Source: Actinomycetota bacterium | GTDB taxonomy: Bacteria; Actinomycetota; Actinomycetes; Nanopelagicales; Nanopelagicaceae | Assembly (NCBI GenBank): GCA_009704515.1 | Contig: WLDZ01000063.1 | Span: forward strand, 1-6,005 | DNA: 6,005 bases | Reading direction: 5' to 3' | Shown here: piece by piece, positions 1 to 5,734 of the stretch | How the letters are laid out: each line of letters begins with the position of its first letter | Position numbering within the stretch: the stretch's first letter is position 1 | The notes under the pieces: generated by a model | The model's database searches: none | The model's input: the letters and a program-made list of their open reading frames with translations, nothing else | Told to the model about the DNA's origin: nothing | Made by a program: the position numbers and the translations under genes

Positions 1-270
1 GATAGCGACCGTCACGTAATTAGTGTGAATAACGAGCAAGTTGCTCTGCCGTTAAAGGAGTTTGAGCTTCTTGAATTCTTGATGCGCAATTCAGGTCGCG
101 TTCTGACCCGTATGCAGTTAATTGATCGAGTCTGGGGTAGTGATTACGTTGGAGATACCAAGACTCTCGATGTTCATATCAAAAGGCTACGCGCAAAGAT
201 TGAGAAAGATCCAGCTAATCCTGAAATGATTCAGACGGTTCGTGGAATGGGTTACAAGCTAGAAGGCTGA
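1..270 (+). CDS. regX3: RegX3/PhoP-type two-component response regulator, C-terminal DNA-binding domain (5' truncated by window edge)
   Basis: The open frame runs in from the left edge, so the GTG at 25 is internal and not the start. The visible 89 residues are the OmpR/PhoB-type winged-helix effector domain. They show the strand/turn segment followed by LPLKEFELLEFL (residues 16-27), then SGRVLTRMQLIDRVWG (31-46), the recognition-helix region with TKTLDVHIKRLRAKIE (53-68), and the terminal wing [11 protein letters not shown] (79-89). This wording closely matches what I recall of mycobacterial RegX3 and Streptomyces PhoP, which control phosphate-starvation genes. The receiver domain with the phosphorylated aspartate, and probably the partner kinase SenX3/PhoR, would lie off the left edge. 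The lipoprotein-carD neighbourhood supports the orthology. The 3' end overlaps the opposing lipoprotein gene by 19 bases. The family is certain; the exact orthologue is likely, judged from memory of the family and not from a search. Confidence 0.92.
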   Translation, partial: DSDRHVISVNNEQVALPLKEFELLEFLMRNSGRVLTRMQLIDRVWGSDYVGDTKTLDVHIKRLRAKIEKDPANPEMIQTVRGMGYKLEG

Positions 271-752
271 GATGTAATGTCGGCGTAGATTTCACTTTGG
301 TCGCGCACAATTACGTTAACGGTTTTAATGCCAGCACGAGCAAACCCGAGTGTCAGTTGAACATTTGTTCCGACGACAAGATTTAAACCTGAGATAACAG
401 CCTTAACATTTGCACTTTCGCCCTCAAAGTGGAGTGGCTTGTTGGCGCGCAATATGGTTTCGCCTGTGATCACTGCTGGGATGCCGTTGCTAGAGATACT
501 TATCAACGCATCATTTTCTTCAAGTCGATTAACAATATGTCCAACAACCACGGCAGCGCCATCTGTTGTTGCAACAAGTAAAAGATTGCTGACTCGGATG
601 TTATTTCCATTTTCGGTCAGCACAATTTCTTGTCCATCAGTAACTTTATTTGTTAAGCGTGTCTCTGCATTTGGTCCTGCTGCACATGAAGTCAATGTAA
701 GTGCGAGAATCGATGTGAGCGAGAGGATTGCAACCTTTTGAAACTTACGCAT
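252..752 (-). CDS. Small secreted lipoprotein of unknown function (DUF461-like, phoP-carD neighbourhood)
   Basis: This 166-residue protein starts with a lipoprotein signal peptide: basic MRKFQK, a hydrophobic core at residues 7-20, and lipobox LTSC with the acceptor Cys23. It should be exported by Sec, lipidated and anchored outside the cytoplasmic membrane. The mature part (24-166) is rich in beta-strand-forming residues. Its pattern of alternating hydrophobic strands, a [11 protein letters not shown] segment (65-75), an NGIPA turn and a late [19 protein letters not shown] strand pair (133-151) suggests an immunoglobulin-like or PCuAC/DUF461-type sandwich. I recall a similar lipoprotein between phoP and carD in Streptomyces. 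The Met/His copper ligands of true PCuAC proteins are absent: the only histidines are 72 and 108, and Met1 is the only methionine. Metal binding is therefore not supported. The start is chosen for its signal peptide and a -10-like GATAAT six bases upstream; no ribosome-binding site is visible. Function is unknown. Confidence 0.85.
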   Translation of the reverse strand: MRKFQKVAILSLTSILALTLTSCAAGPNAETRLTNKVTDGQEIVLTENGNNIRVSNLLLVATTDGAAVVVGHIVNRLEENDALISISSNGIPAVITGETILRANKPLHFEGESANVKAVISGLNLVVGTNVQLTLGFARAGIKTVNVIVRDQSEIYADITSQPSSL

Positions 753-758
753 GGGGCG

Positions 759-764
759 ATTATC
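759..764 (-). promoter_or_regulatory. -10 element of a putative leaderless promoter for the lipoprotein gene
   Basis: Read on the minus strand, GATAAT (5/6 match to TATAAT) is followed by six bases, CGCCCC, and then the ATG at 752-750. With standard sigma-70-type spacing, transcription would begin at the A of the start codon. No Shine-Dalgarno-like sequence lies between the hexamer and the ATG. A convincing -35 is not visible; at 17-18 base spacing there is only an AT-rich TTAATA-like stretch (minus strand of about 782-788). Leaderless genes are common in actinobacteria, which supports the reading. Confidence 0.55.
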
Positions 765-838
765 TCATGCCTCTAAAGCCCTTATTAACCGCGTATTTCG
801 GCCTCGGTATCGGGGTTTTCTGAATGTAAGAACGCTGG

Positions 839-844
839 TAGAAT
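839..844 (+). promoter_or_regulatory. Putative -10 element of the carD promoter
   Basis: TAGAAT fits the actinobacterial TAnnnT -10 pattern. It would place the start of transcription near 851 and leave a leader of about 50 bases that includes the GAAGGG ribosome-binding site. The ten-base string TAGAATTGCC recurs at 2561-2570 before cysS. No clear -35 is visible (TTTTCT at 816-821 is weak). It faces the divergent lipoprotein promoter, so the 753-900 interval probably serves both genes. Apart from these sites I see no clear operator or PHO-box-like repeat in it. Confidence 0.45.
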
Positions 845-888
845 TGCCCCCTCGGAAGAATCGCATTAGAGATTCACTCGGGCTTAGC

Positions 889-894
889 GAAGGG
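889..894 (+). promoter_or_regulatory. Ribosome-binding site deciding the carD start
   Basis: GAAGGG lies six bases before the ATG at 901. It supports that start over the in-frame ATG at 751, whose extra 50 residues match nothing in the CarD family. Confidence 0.6.
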
Positions 895-900
895 CATTTC

Positions 901-1383
901 ATGACATTTAAGGTCGGCGAAACCGTTGTTTACCCCCACCACGGAGCAGCTCTTATCGAGGCAATTGAGACTCGAGTAATTAAGGGTGAAGAGAAGACCT
1001 ACCTAGTTTTGAAGGTTGCCCAAGGCGATCTCACAGTCCGCGTTCCAGCAGATAATGTTGATCTTGTTGGTGTTCGCGATGTTGTTGATTCAGCTGGTTT
1101 AGACCGTGTATTTAACGTACTTCGCCAGCCATATACAGAAGAGCCAACCAACTGGTCACGCCGCTACAAGGCGAATCTCGAAAAATTGGCTTCTGGCGAT
1201 GTCATCAAGGTTGCTGAAGTTGTCCGTGACCTCTATCGCCGCGATCTCGACCGTGGCCTTTCTGCTGGTGAGAAGCGCATGCTCTCTAAGGCAAAGCAAA
1301 TTCTTGTTTCAGAGCTCGCTCTAGCAGAGCGCACTGATGAAGAGAAGGCAGCACTTCTTCTCGACGAAGTTCTCGCCTCTTAA
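901..1383 (+). CDS. carD: CarD/CdnL-family RNA polymerase-binding transcription regulator
   Basis: CarD binds the RNA polymerase beta subunit and the upstream edge of the transcription bubble and stabilises open complexes at rRNA and other housekeeping promoters; it is essential in mycobacteria. The 160-residue product matches the usual length (about 160-162). The N-terminal Tudor-like RNAP-interaction domain (1 to about 53) begins [17 protein letters not shown] and carries Arg25 and Arg47, the positions known to contact the beta subunit in Mycobacterium. The helical C-terminal DNA-binding domain (about 60-160) has [20 protein letters not shown] with Trp85, the residue that wedges into the minor groove, and later [17 protein letters not shown] (119-135). 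The open frame extends upstream to 751, but the family's N-terminus begins at 901. It is first in the plus-strand run and diverges from the lipoprotein gene. All key residues seen are intact. Confidence 0.97.
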   Translation: MTFKVGETVVYPHHGAALIEAIETRVIKGEEKTYLVLKVAQGDLTVRVPADNVDLVGVRDVVDSAGLDRVFNVLRQPYTEEPTNWSRRYKANLEKLASGDVIKVAEVVRDLYRRDLDRGLSAGEKRMLSKAKQILVSELALAERTDEEKAALLLDEVLAS

Positions 1384-1386
1384 TCT

Positions 1387-1415
1387 GGCAAGAATTTAAC
1401 GGCCAAGAATTTAAC
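1387..1415 (+). repeat. Imperfect tandem repeat upstream of ispDF
   Basis: Two adjacent copies fill most of the 37-base carD-ispDF gap: GGCAAGAATTTAAC (1387-1400) and GGCCAAGAATTTAAC (1401-1415). They share the 12-base core CAAGAATTTAAC. The second copy ends five bases before the ispDF ATG. AAGAAT or TTTAAC within the core could act as a weak -10. No Shine-Dalgarno sequence precedes this ATG, so the repeat may carry promoter function, or translation may depend on coupling to carD. Confidence 0.75.
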
Positions 1416-1420
1416 AAGCC

Positions 1421-2545
1421 ATGATCGCCGCAATTATTGCCGCAGCTGGCAGCGGTGAGCGATTTAAAGCAAAGATTCCTAAGGCGCTAATTCACCTAGG
1501 CGATAAAACTCTCCTTGAGCATGCCATTGCTCGTATTGCTCCAGCGGTGCAACAAATCATTGTGACTGCACCCGCCGGATACGAAGATCAAATTCAAACC
1601 CTTGTCGGCGATGGCGTCGTCGTTGTTACTGGTGGCGCTACCCGCTCTGAATCAGTTCGTCTTGGGCTAGCTGCAGTTGATAGCGCAGCCAATTTCATTC
1701 TTGTTCATGATGCAGCGCGATCATTGGCCAGTACTGGTTTAGCTCAATCGATTATCGCTTCACTGCAATCTGGTGAAGTTGCAGTTATTCCTGGTCTTGC
1801 CGAAGTTGATACCGTCAATGTAATCGGCAGCGATGGATATGTTTTATCTACTCCCGATAGAGCGATGCTTCGCACGATTCAAACACCACAAGGTTTTCAG
1901 GCAGCAATATTGCGAGAGGCCCACCAGCAATCTGGCGAAGCAACAGATGATGCAACACTAGTTTCTAAACTAGGACATAAGGTAAAAGTAATTACTGGCG
2001 AAGAAGCGGCGATGAAGATAACGACTCCTGCTGATTTAGCAATTGCAATGACTTTTCTTGGCACACCTTCACAATTTCGTACTGGTGTTGGTGTTGATGC
2101 ACATGCATTTAGCGATGATAAGAATCGTCAACTTTGGCTCGCTGCAATCTTGTGGCCGAACGAAGTTGGTGTTGATGGCCACTCTGATGGAGATGTGGCG
2201 GCTCATGCAATCTGTGACGCACTCTTTGCTGCAACATCTACCGGCGATCTCGGAAGCAACTTTGGAACTTCTCGGCCAGAGTACGCAGGTGCATCTGGAT
2301 CTACTCTCTTAGCGGAAACACTCAAGATAATTACTTCAGCTGGATATTCAATTTCTAATGTCACTGTCCAAATTATTGGAAACCGTCCACGAATTGGTGC
2401 TCGACGGGCAGAGGCGATTGAGGCTTTATCACGGGCACTTGGCGGTGCGGCACTTTCTATTTCAGCGACAACTACCGATGGAATGGGTCTAACAGGTGAA
2501 GGCAAGGGCATTGCAGCGATTGCAACTGCGCTAGTTTTTAAGTAA
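1421..2545 (+). CDS. ispDF: Bifunctional IspD-IspF (MEP cytidylyltransferase / MEcPP synthase) fusion
   Basis: The protein covers two non-consecutive steps of the cytosolic MEP isoprenoid pathway: IspD makes CDP-ME from MEP and CTP, and IspF cyclises CDP-ME 2-phosphate to MEcPP. IspE acts between them and is not in this window. IspD spans residues 1 to about 213: nucleotide loop [15 protein letters not shown] with Arg14 and Lys21, GGATRSESV (71-79), VHDAAR (95-100), Asp130-Thr131, Arg147, QTPQGF (154-159), TDDA (175-178) and Lys199. IspF spans about 219-374: metal ligands Asp226 and His228 (VDAH), GHSDGD with His254, [16 protein letters not shown] (275-290), IGNRPRIG (319-326) and [15 protein letters not shown] (349-363). 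The linker is only a few residues. At 374 residues the length fits other IspDF fusions. Both active sites look complete; a serine follows HDAAR where proline is usual. The gene sits 37 bases after carD. Confidence 0.95.
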   Translation: MIAAIIAAAGSGERFKAKIPKALIHLGDKTLLEHAIARIAPAVQQIIVTAPAGYEDQIQTLVGDGVVVVTGGATRSESVRLGLAAVDSAANFILVHDAARSLASTGLAQSIIASLQSGEVAVIPGLAEVDTVNVIGSDGYVLSTPDRAMLRTIQTPQGFQAAILREAHQQSGEATDDATLVSKLGHKVKVITGEEAAMKITTPADLAIAMTFLGTPSQFRTGVGVDAHAFSDDKNRQLWLAAILWPNEVGVDGHSDGDVAAHAICDALFAATSTGDLGSNFGTSRPEYAGASGSTLLAETLKIITSAGYSISNVTVQIIGNRPRIGARRAEAIEALSRALGGAALSISATTTDGMGLTGEGKGIAAIATALVFK

Positions 2546-2560
2546 TTACCTTCTGCAGGT

Positions 2561-2566
2561 TAGAAT
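2561..2566 (+). promoter_or_regulatory. -10 element of a putative leaderless promoter for cysS
   Basis: TAGAAT ends six bases (TGCCTA) before the cysS ATG at 2573, so a transcript starting at standard distance would begin on the A of the start codon. There is no Shine-Dalgarno sequence in the 27-base ispDF-cysS gap. A -35 is not clear; at 17-base spacing the sequence is TTAAGT, overlapping the ispDF stop. This is a likely internal promoter of the cluster. Confidence 0.55.
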
Positions 2567-2572
2567 TGCCTA

Positions 2573-3988
2573 ATGAGTTCGCTACAGCTATACGACACTG
2601 CTACGCGAACCACTTCTGCCTTCGTACCTATCAAAGCGGGTGAAGTAGGCATCTATCTCTGTGGTGCGACAGTCCAAGCGCCTCCTCATATCGGCCATGT
2701 TCGATCTGGTGTGAACTTCGATATTTTGCGCCGCTGGTTAACAAAGAGTGGTTACAACGTCACATTTATTCGTAACGTCACAGATATTGATGACAAAATT
2801 TTGCATAAGGCAGTCCACGAAGAATCACCCTGGTGGGCAGTTGCCATGAAATACGAACGTGCCTTCACTGATGCTTATGCAGCCCTTAATGTTTTGCCAC
2901 CAACATATGAGCCGCGTGCAACCGGCCATGTCACTCAGATGATTGAGCTCATGCAGTTGCTGATTGAAAGAGGCGCCGCATATGCACCCGGTAACGGCGA
3001 TGTCTATCTTGAAGTTCGCAAACTACAATCGTATTTAACTCTTTCACGTCAGAAGCTTGATGATTTAATACCAGCTGCAGATGCGGATGAAACATATAAG
3101 AGAGATGTTAGAGACTTTGCACTCTGGAAAGCAGCCAAGCCAGGAGATCCTTCTTGGCCAACACCATGGGGCGCGGGCCGCCCTGGTTGGCACCTCGAAT
3201 GTTCTGCGATGGCCAAGGCATATCTCGGCGAGAGCTTTGATATCCACGGCGGCGGACTCGATTTAATTTTTCCTCACCATGAGAACGAGATTGCCCAATC
3301 AGAGGCGGCTGGTTATGGATTTGCAGCTCGCTGGATGCATAACGCTTGGGTCACAGCATCAGGTGAGAAGATGTCAAAATCTTTAGGTAATTCACTTCAG
3401 GTGCATGAACTTCTTAAAACAGTTCGTGGAATTGAACTTCGCTGGTATTTGGGTTCTGCCCACTATCGCTCAATGCTCGAGTTCTCACATGAAGCACTTG
3501 CTGAAGCATCGACAAACTTCCGCCGAATCGAAGCTTTCTTAAATCGCTCTGTTGAGTTGTTGGGTAAAGTGCCAACACCAGTGGTGGGCAAGGCTTTTAG
3601 CGATGCTATGAACGATGATTTAGCGGTGCCAACCGCCTTAGCTTCAATATCTGAGGCGTTACGCCTCGGAAACTCTGCAATTACATCAGGAGATATGACA
3701 ACAGTTGCACAATCAGCAGATGAGATTCGCGGCGCACTCGAAGTTTTAGGTTGCGATCCATTTGATGCCGTGTATGCATCACAAGGTACGAGTGATGAAA
3801 TTACTGAAGCTCTAGATGGAACAATCAAGTTAGCGTTGGCACAACGCGAAGCTGCTCGTATCCGTAAAGATTTTGAAAGTTCAGATGCAATTCGCGATGG
3901 CCTTAAAGCTCTAGGAATTGTTATTGAAGATACCGCGCAAGGGCCACGATGGTCGATTTCACAGAAGACTGAAGGAAGTGGCTCATAA
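2573..3988 (+). CDS. cysS: Cysteinyl-tRNA synthetase
   Basis: This class I aminoacyl-tRNA synthetase charges tRNA-Cys with cysteine in the cytoplasm. The 471 residues match the usual length (E. coli 461). The Rossmann catalytic domain has the HIGH signature at 39-42 (PPHIGHVRSG) and KMSKS at 266-270 (GEKMSKSLGN). Zinc ligands that select cysteine are Cys30 (YLCGATV), Cys210 (GWHLECSAM), His235 and Glu239 (FPHHENE). NVTDIDDKI (68-76) and SFDIHGGGLDLIFPHHENEIAQSEA (221-245) are further family hallmarks. The helical DALR-type region follows from about 320 and the C-terminal anticodon-binding part runs to 471, ending with REAARIRKDFESSDAIRDGL. These last motifs show that this is a full CysS and not the related ligase MshC, although MshC shares the fold. 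The start is fixed by the conserved N-terminus. Its stop overlaps the rlmB start by one base (TAATG), which indicates translational coupling. Confidence 0.98.
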   Translation: MSSLQLYDTATRTTSAFVPIKAGEVGIYLCGATVQAPPHIGHVRSGVNFDILRRWLTKSGYNVTFIRNVTDIDDKILHKAVHEESPWWAVAMKYERAFTDAYAALNVLPPTYEPRATGHVTQMIELMQLLIERGAAYAPGNGDVYLEVRKLQSYLTLSRQKLDDLIPAADADETYKRDVRDFALWKAAKPGDPSWPTPWGAGRPGWHLECSAMAKAYLGESFDIHGGGLDLIFPHHENEIAQSEAAGYGFAARWMHNAWVTASGEKMSKSLGNSLQVHELLKTVRGIELRWYLGSAHYRSMLEFSHEALAEASTNFRRIEAFLNRSVELLGKVPTPVVGKAFSDAMNDDLAVPTALASISEALRLGNSAITSGDMTTVAQSADEIRGALEVLGCDPFDAVYASQGTSDEITEALDGTIKLALAQREAARIRKDFESSDAIRDGLKALGIVIEDTAQGPRWSISQKTEGSGS

Positions 3989-4935
3989 TGGCTGGAAATT
4001 CAAAACCTCGTGGCGCAGTTCGTAAATCTAAGAAAGGTCCATCGGCTGGATCTGGCGGTAATCGCAAACGTGGCTTAGAAGGCAAAGGCCCGACACCAAA
4101 GGCAGAAGACCGTCCGTATCACGCAGCTCATAAGGCGAAGAAGCGCGCCGAAAAATCAACTGAGAAGCGCCCTGCGGCAGCTCGCATGCCAAAGTCAGAG
4201 ATGCCTAAAGGTGAAATCGTCTCAGGTCGCAACGCAGTGCTAGAGGCGCTTCGCGAAAGTGTTCCGGCAACTGAAATTATGGTTGCGCGTGGTGTTGATA
4301 TCGACGATCGCATTGCAGAGTCACTACAGCTTGCACTTAATCACGGGCTACAGATTAAAGAAGTGCACCGTGCACAGCTGGAAACTATTGCACCAAATAG
4401 CCAAGGCATCATCCTCGGAATCAAGCCATTTCAATATTCAAGTTATGAAGAGATCTGCAGCCGCTCAAAATCACCGATGCTCCTTGTGGCGCTCGATGGA
4501 GTAACTGATCCACGAAATCTCGGTGCTGTAACGCGAAGTGCTGCAGCCTTCGGAGCCTCTGGAATCATTATTCCTGAGCGTAGAGCAGCAGCTATGACAG
4601 CCTCTGCCTGGAAAACATCTGCAGGAGCAGCAGCGCGCTTGCCGATTGCACAGGTTACAAATTTAGCTCGCACAATCGATGATGCGAAAAAGCGTGGCAT
4701 GTTCGTTATCGGTCTTGATGGAGATTCAGATGTGACTTTGAGTGAAATGAAAGTTGCCAACGAAGATCTAATGATTATCGTCGGATCTGAAGGTAAGGGA
4801 TTAGCGCGTCTAACTCGCGAAAAGTGCGATCTCATAGTCTCGATTCCAATCAGCTCATCAACTGAATCACTAAACGCTTCTGTAGCGACTTCTATCTCAC
4901 TCTTCTGGATAGATGAGCAGCGCCGAAAAGGATAG
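3988..4935 (+). CDS. rlmB: 23S rRNA (guanosine-2'-O-)-methyltransferase RlmB, SPOUT/TrmH family
   Basis: RlmB-type enzymes transfer a methyl group from S-adenosylmethionine to the 2'-O of a guanosine in the 23S rRNA peptidyl-transferase region (G2251 in E. coli). Residues 1-75 are a low-complexity basic tail with 22 Lys/Arg, probably disordered and RNA-binding. Such tails are usual in actinobacterial members, and E. coli RlmB lacks one. The substrate-binding domain begins at EIVSGRNAVLEAL (76-88) and runs to about 150. The knotted SPOUT domain follows: motif 1 DPRNLGAVTRSAAAFGASGIII (174-195, with Arg176 and Asn177), motif 2 IIVGSEGKGL (263-272) and motif 3 IPISSSTESLNASVA (286-300). A ribosome-binding GAAGGAAG (3971-3978) lies inside the end of cysS, nine bases before the ATG. 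The SPOUT motifs look intact. A different 2'-O-methylation target (rRNA or tRNA) cannot be excluded from sequence alone. Confidence 0.93.
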   Translation: MAGNSKPRGAVRKSKKGPSAGSGGNRKRGLEGKGPTPKAEDRPYHAAHKAKKRAEKSTEKRPAAARMPKSEMPKGEIVSGRNAVLEALRESVPATEIMVARGVDIDDRIAESLQLALNHGLQIKEVHRAQLETIAPNSQGIILGIKPFQYSSYEEICSRSKSPMLLVALDGVTDPRNLGAVTRSAAAFGASGIIIPERRAAAMTASAWKTSAGAAARLPIAQVTNLARTIDDAKKRGMFVIGLDGDSDVTLSEMKVANEDLMIIVGSEGKGLARLTREKCDLIVSIPISSSTESLNASVATSISLFWIDEQRRKG

Positions 4936-4939
4936 TTAG

Positions 4940-5722
4940 ATGATTTACAACCGGTTGATAATCTGTGGAGATTCCTTCAGCGAAGGTATGACCGACGAGA
5001 TCATAGATGGTCAATATCGCGGATGGGGCGATCGCGTTGCAGATGAGATGGCCATGCATAGTCAAAACTTCACCTATGCAAATTTAGCAATTCGCGGAAA
5101 ATTACTGAGCCAAGTTATCAATGATCAGGTTCCAGTCGCACTTACCTATATAGAAGGCCCAGAAACGCTGATTACTTTTCATGCCGGCGCCAATGATGCG
5201 ATTCGCCCTGGCTATGACGCGCGTGCATCTATTGCAAAATATCAACAGGCGGTTCGCGAACTCTCAAAATCTGGTGCCACGATTCTGCTCTTTACTGTTC
5301 TAGAAGATACCGGCAACAAAGGTCGTGGTTCCAAGATTTGGAAGGAACGCTTTGCAGAATTTAATAAAGCGATTCGAGAGGTTGGCCAGGAAGTCGGCGC
5401 GATTATCTCTGATGCAAATGATTTAGATTTCTTTAAAGATAGCCGTTTCTTAGCATTTGATCGCTTGCATCTAAACGCTGAAGGACATTGGCGAGTATCG
5501 CAAGGCGTTCTCGAAGTCTTGGGTTATCCATCTAATCCCGCATGGCGAATTCCGCTGCCTCCAGCGAAGAAGACCCCATGGCTAAAGGAGCGTTATATAG
5601 GGGTTTTATGGTTCTTCCTCTTTGCGCTGCCCTGGATATGGCGTCGCATACAAGGAAAATCCTCCGGTGATAACCGGAGCGCTAAATACCCTGCACCAAT
5701 TTCTTGGCCACCAGCTAACTAG
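4940..5722 (+). CDS. SGNH/GDSL-family hydrolase (putative esterase/lipase)
   Basis: All four SGNH blocks are present in 260 residues: block I GDSFSEG (10-16) with nucleophile Ser12, block II NLAIRG with Gly53, block III GAND with Gly83 and Asn85, and block V DRLH with Asp174 and His177. It is probably an ester hydrolase, but the substrate is unknown. There is no N-terminal signal peptide. RGWGDRVADEM (27-37) and YANLAIRGKLLSQ (46-58) resemble an actinobacterial GDSL subfamily I recall next to rlmB in Streptomyces. Its C-terminal tail resembles PWxxRRxxGKSSGD, here at 230-244. Just before that, residues 219-234 (YIGVLWFFLFALPWIW) are uncharged and very hydrophobic, which could give membrane association. 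AAGGA (4928-4932) lies seven bases before the ATG, inside the end of rlmB. The four-base gap to rlmB implies co-transcription. Confidence 0.9.
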   Translation: MIYNRLIICGDSFSEGMTDEIIDGQYRGWGDRVADEMAMHSQNFTYANLAIRGKLLSQVINDQVPVALTYIEGPETLITFHAGANDAIRPGYDARASIAKYQQAVRELSKSGATILLFTVLEDTGNKGRGSKIWKERFAEFNKAIREVGQEVGAIISDANDLDFFKDSRFLAFDRLHLNAEGHWRVSQGVLEVLGYPSNPAWRIPLPPAKKTPWLKERYIGVLWFFLFALPWIWRRIQGKSSGDNRSAKYPAPISWPPAN

Positions 5723-5734
5723 ATCCAGTTAGCT
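5713..5734. terminator. Inverted repeat between convergent genes, possible bidirectional terminator
   Basis: AGCTAACT (5713-5720) and AGTTAGCT (5727-5734) form a perfect eight-base-pair stem with a six-base loop. The hairpin covers the stop of the SGNH hydrolase (5720-5722) and reaches into the stop of the opposing beta-galactosidase (5735-5733). The position suits a shared terminator for both strands. There is no T-run on either side and the stem has only three GC pairs, so intrinsic termination would be weak. Confidence 0.4.

Noticed and set aside
439..741. Plus-strand open frame opposite the lipoprotein gene
   Set aside because: It is antisense to a gene with a clear lipoprotein signal peptide, has no family features, and is best explained as a codon-composition shadow.
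252..752. Copper chaperone (PCuAC) function for the lipoprotein
   Set aside because: The fold may be similar, but the Met/His ligand motif is missing; there are only two histidines and no methionine after Met1.
857..875. Short inverted repeat GAATC...GATTC in the carD leader as a riboswitch or operator
   Set aside because: Only five base pairs with an eight-base loop, within chance expectation, and no riboswitch-like conserved core is visible.
751..900. In-frame upstream extension of carD from an ATG at 751
   Set aside because: The additional 50 residues do not resemble CarD, and the family N-terminus plus a ribosome-binding site fit the ATG at 901. The stretch also holds both divergent promoters.
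2203..2511. Minus-strand open frame inside the ispF part, and similar ones inside cysS (3463-3828) and rlmB (4443-4835)
   Set aside because: All lie wholly within strongly conserved genes and their translations show no recognisable domains.
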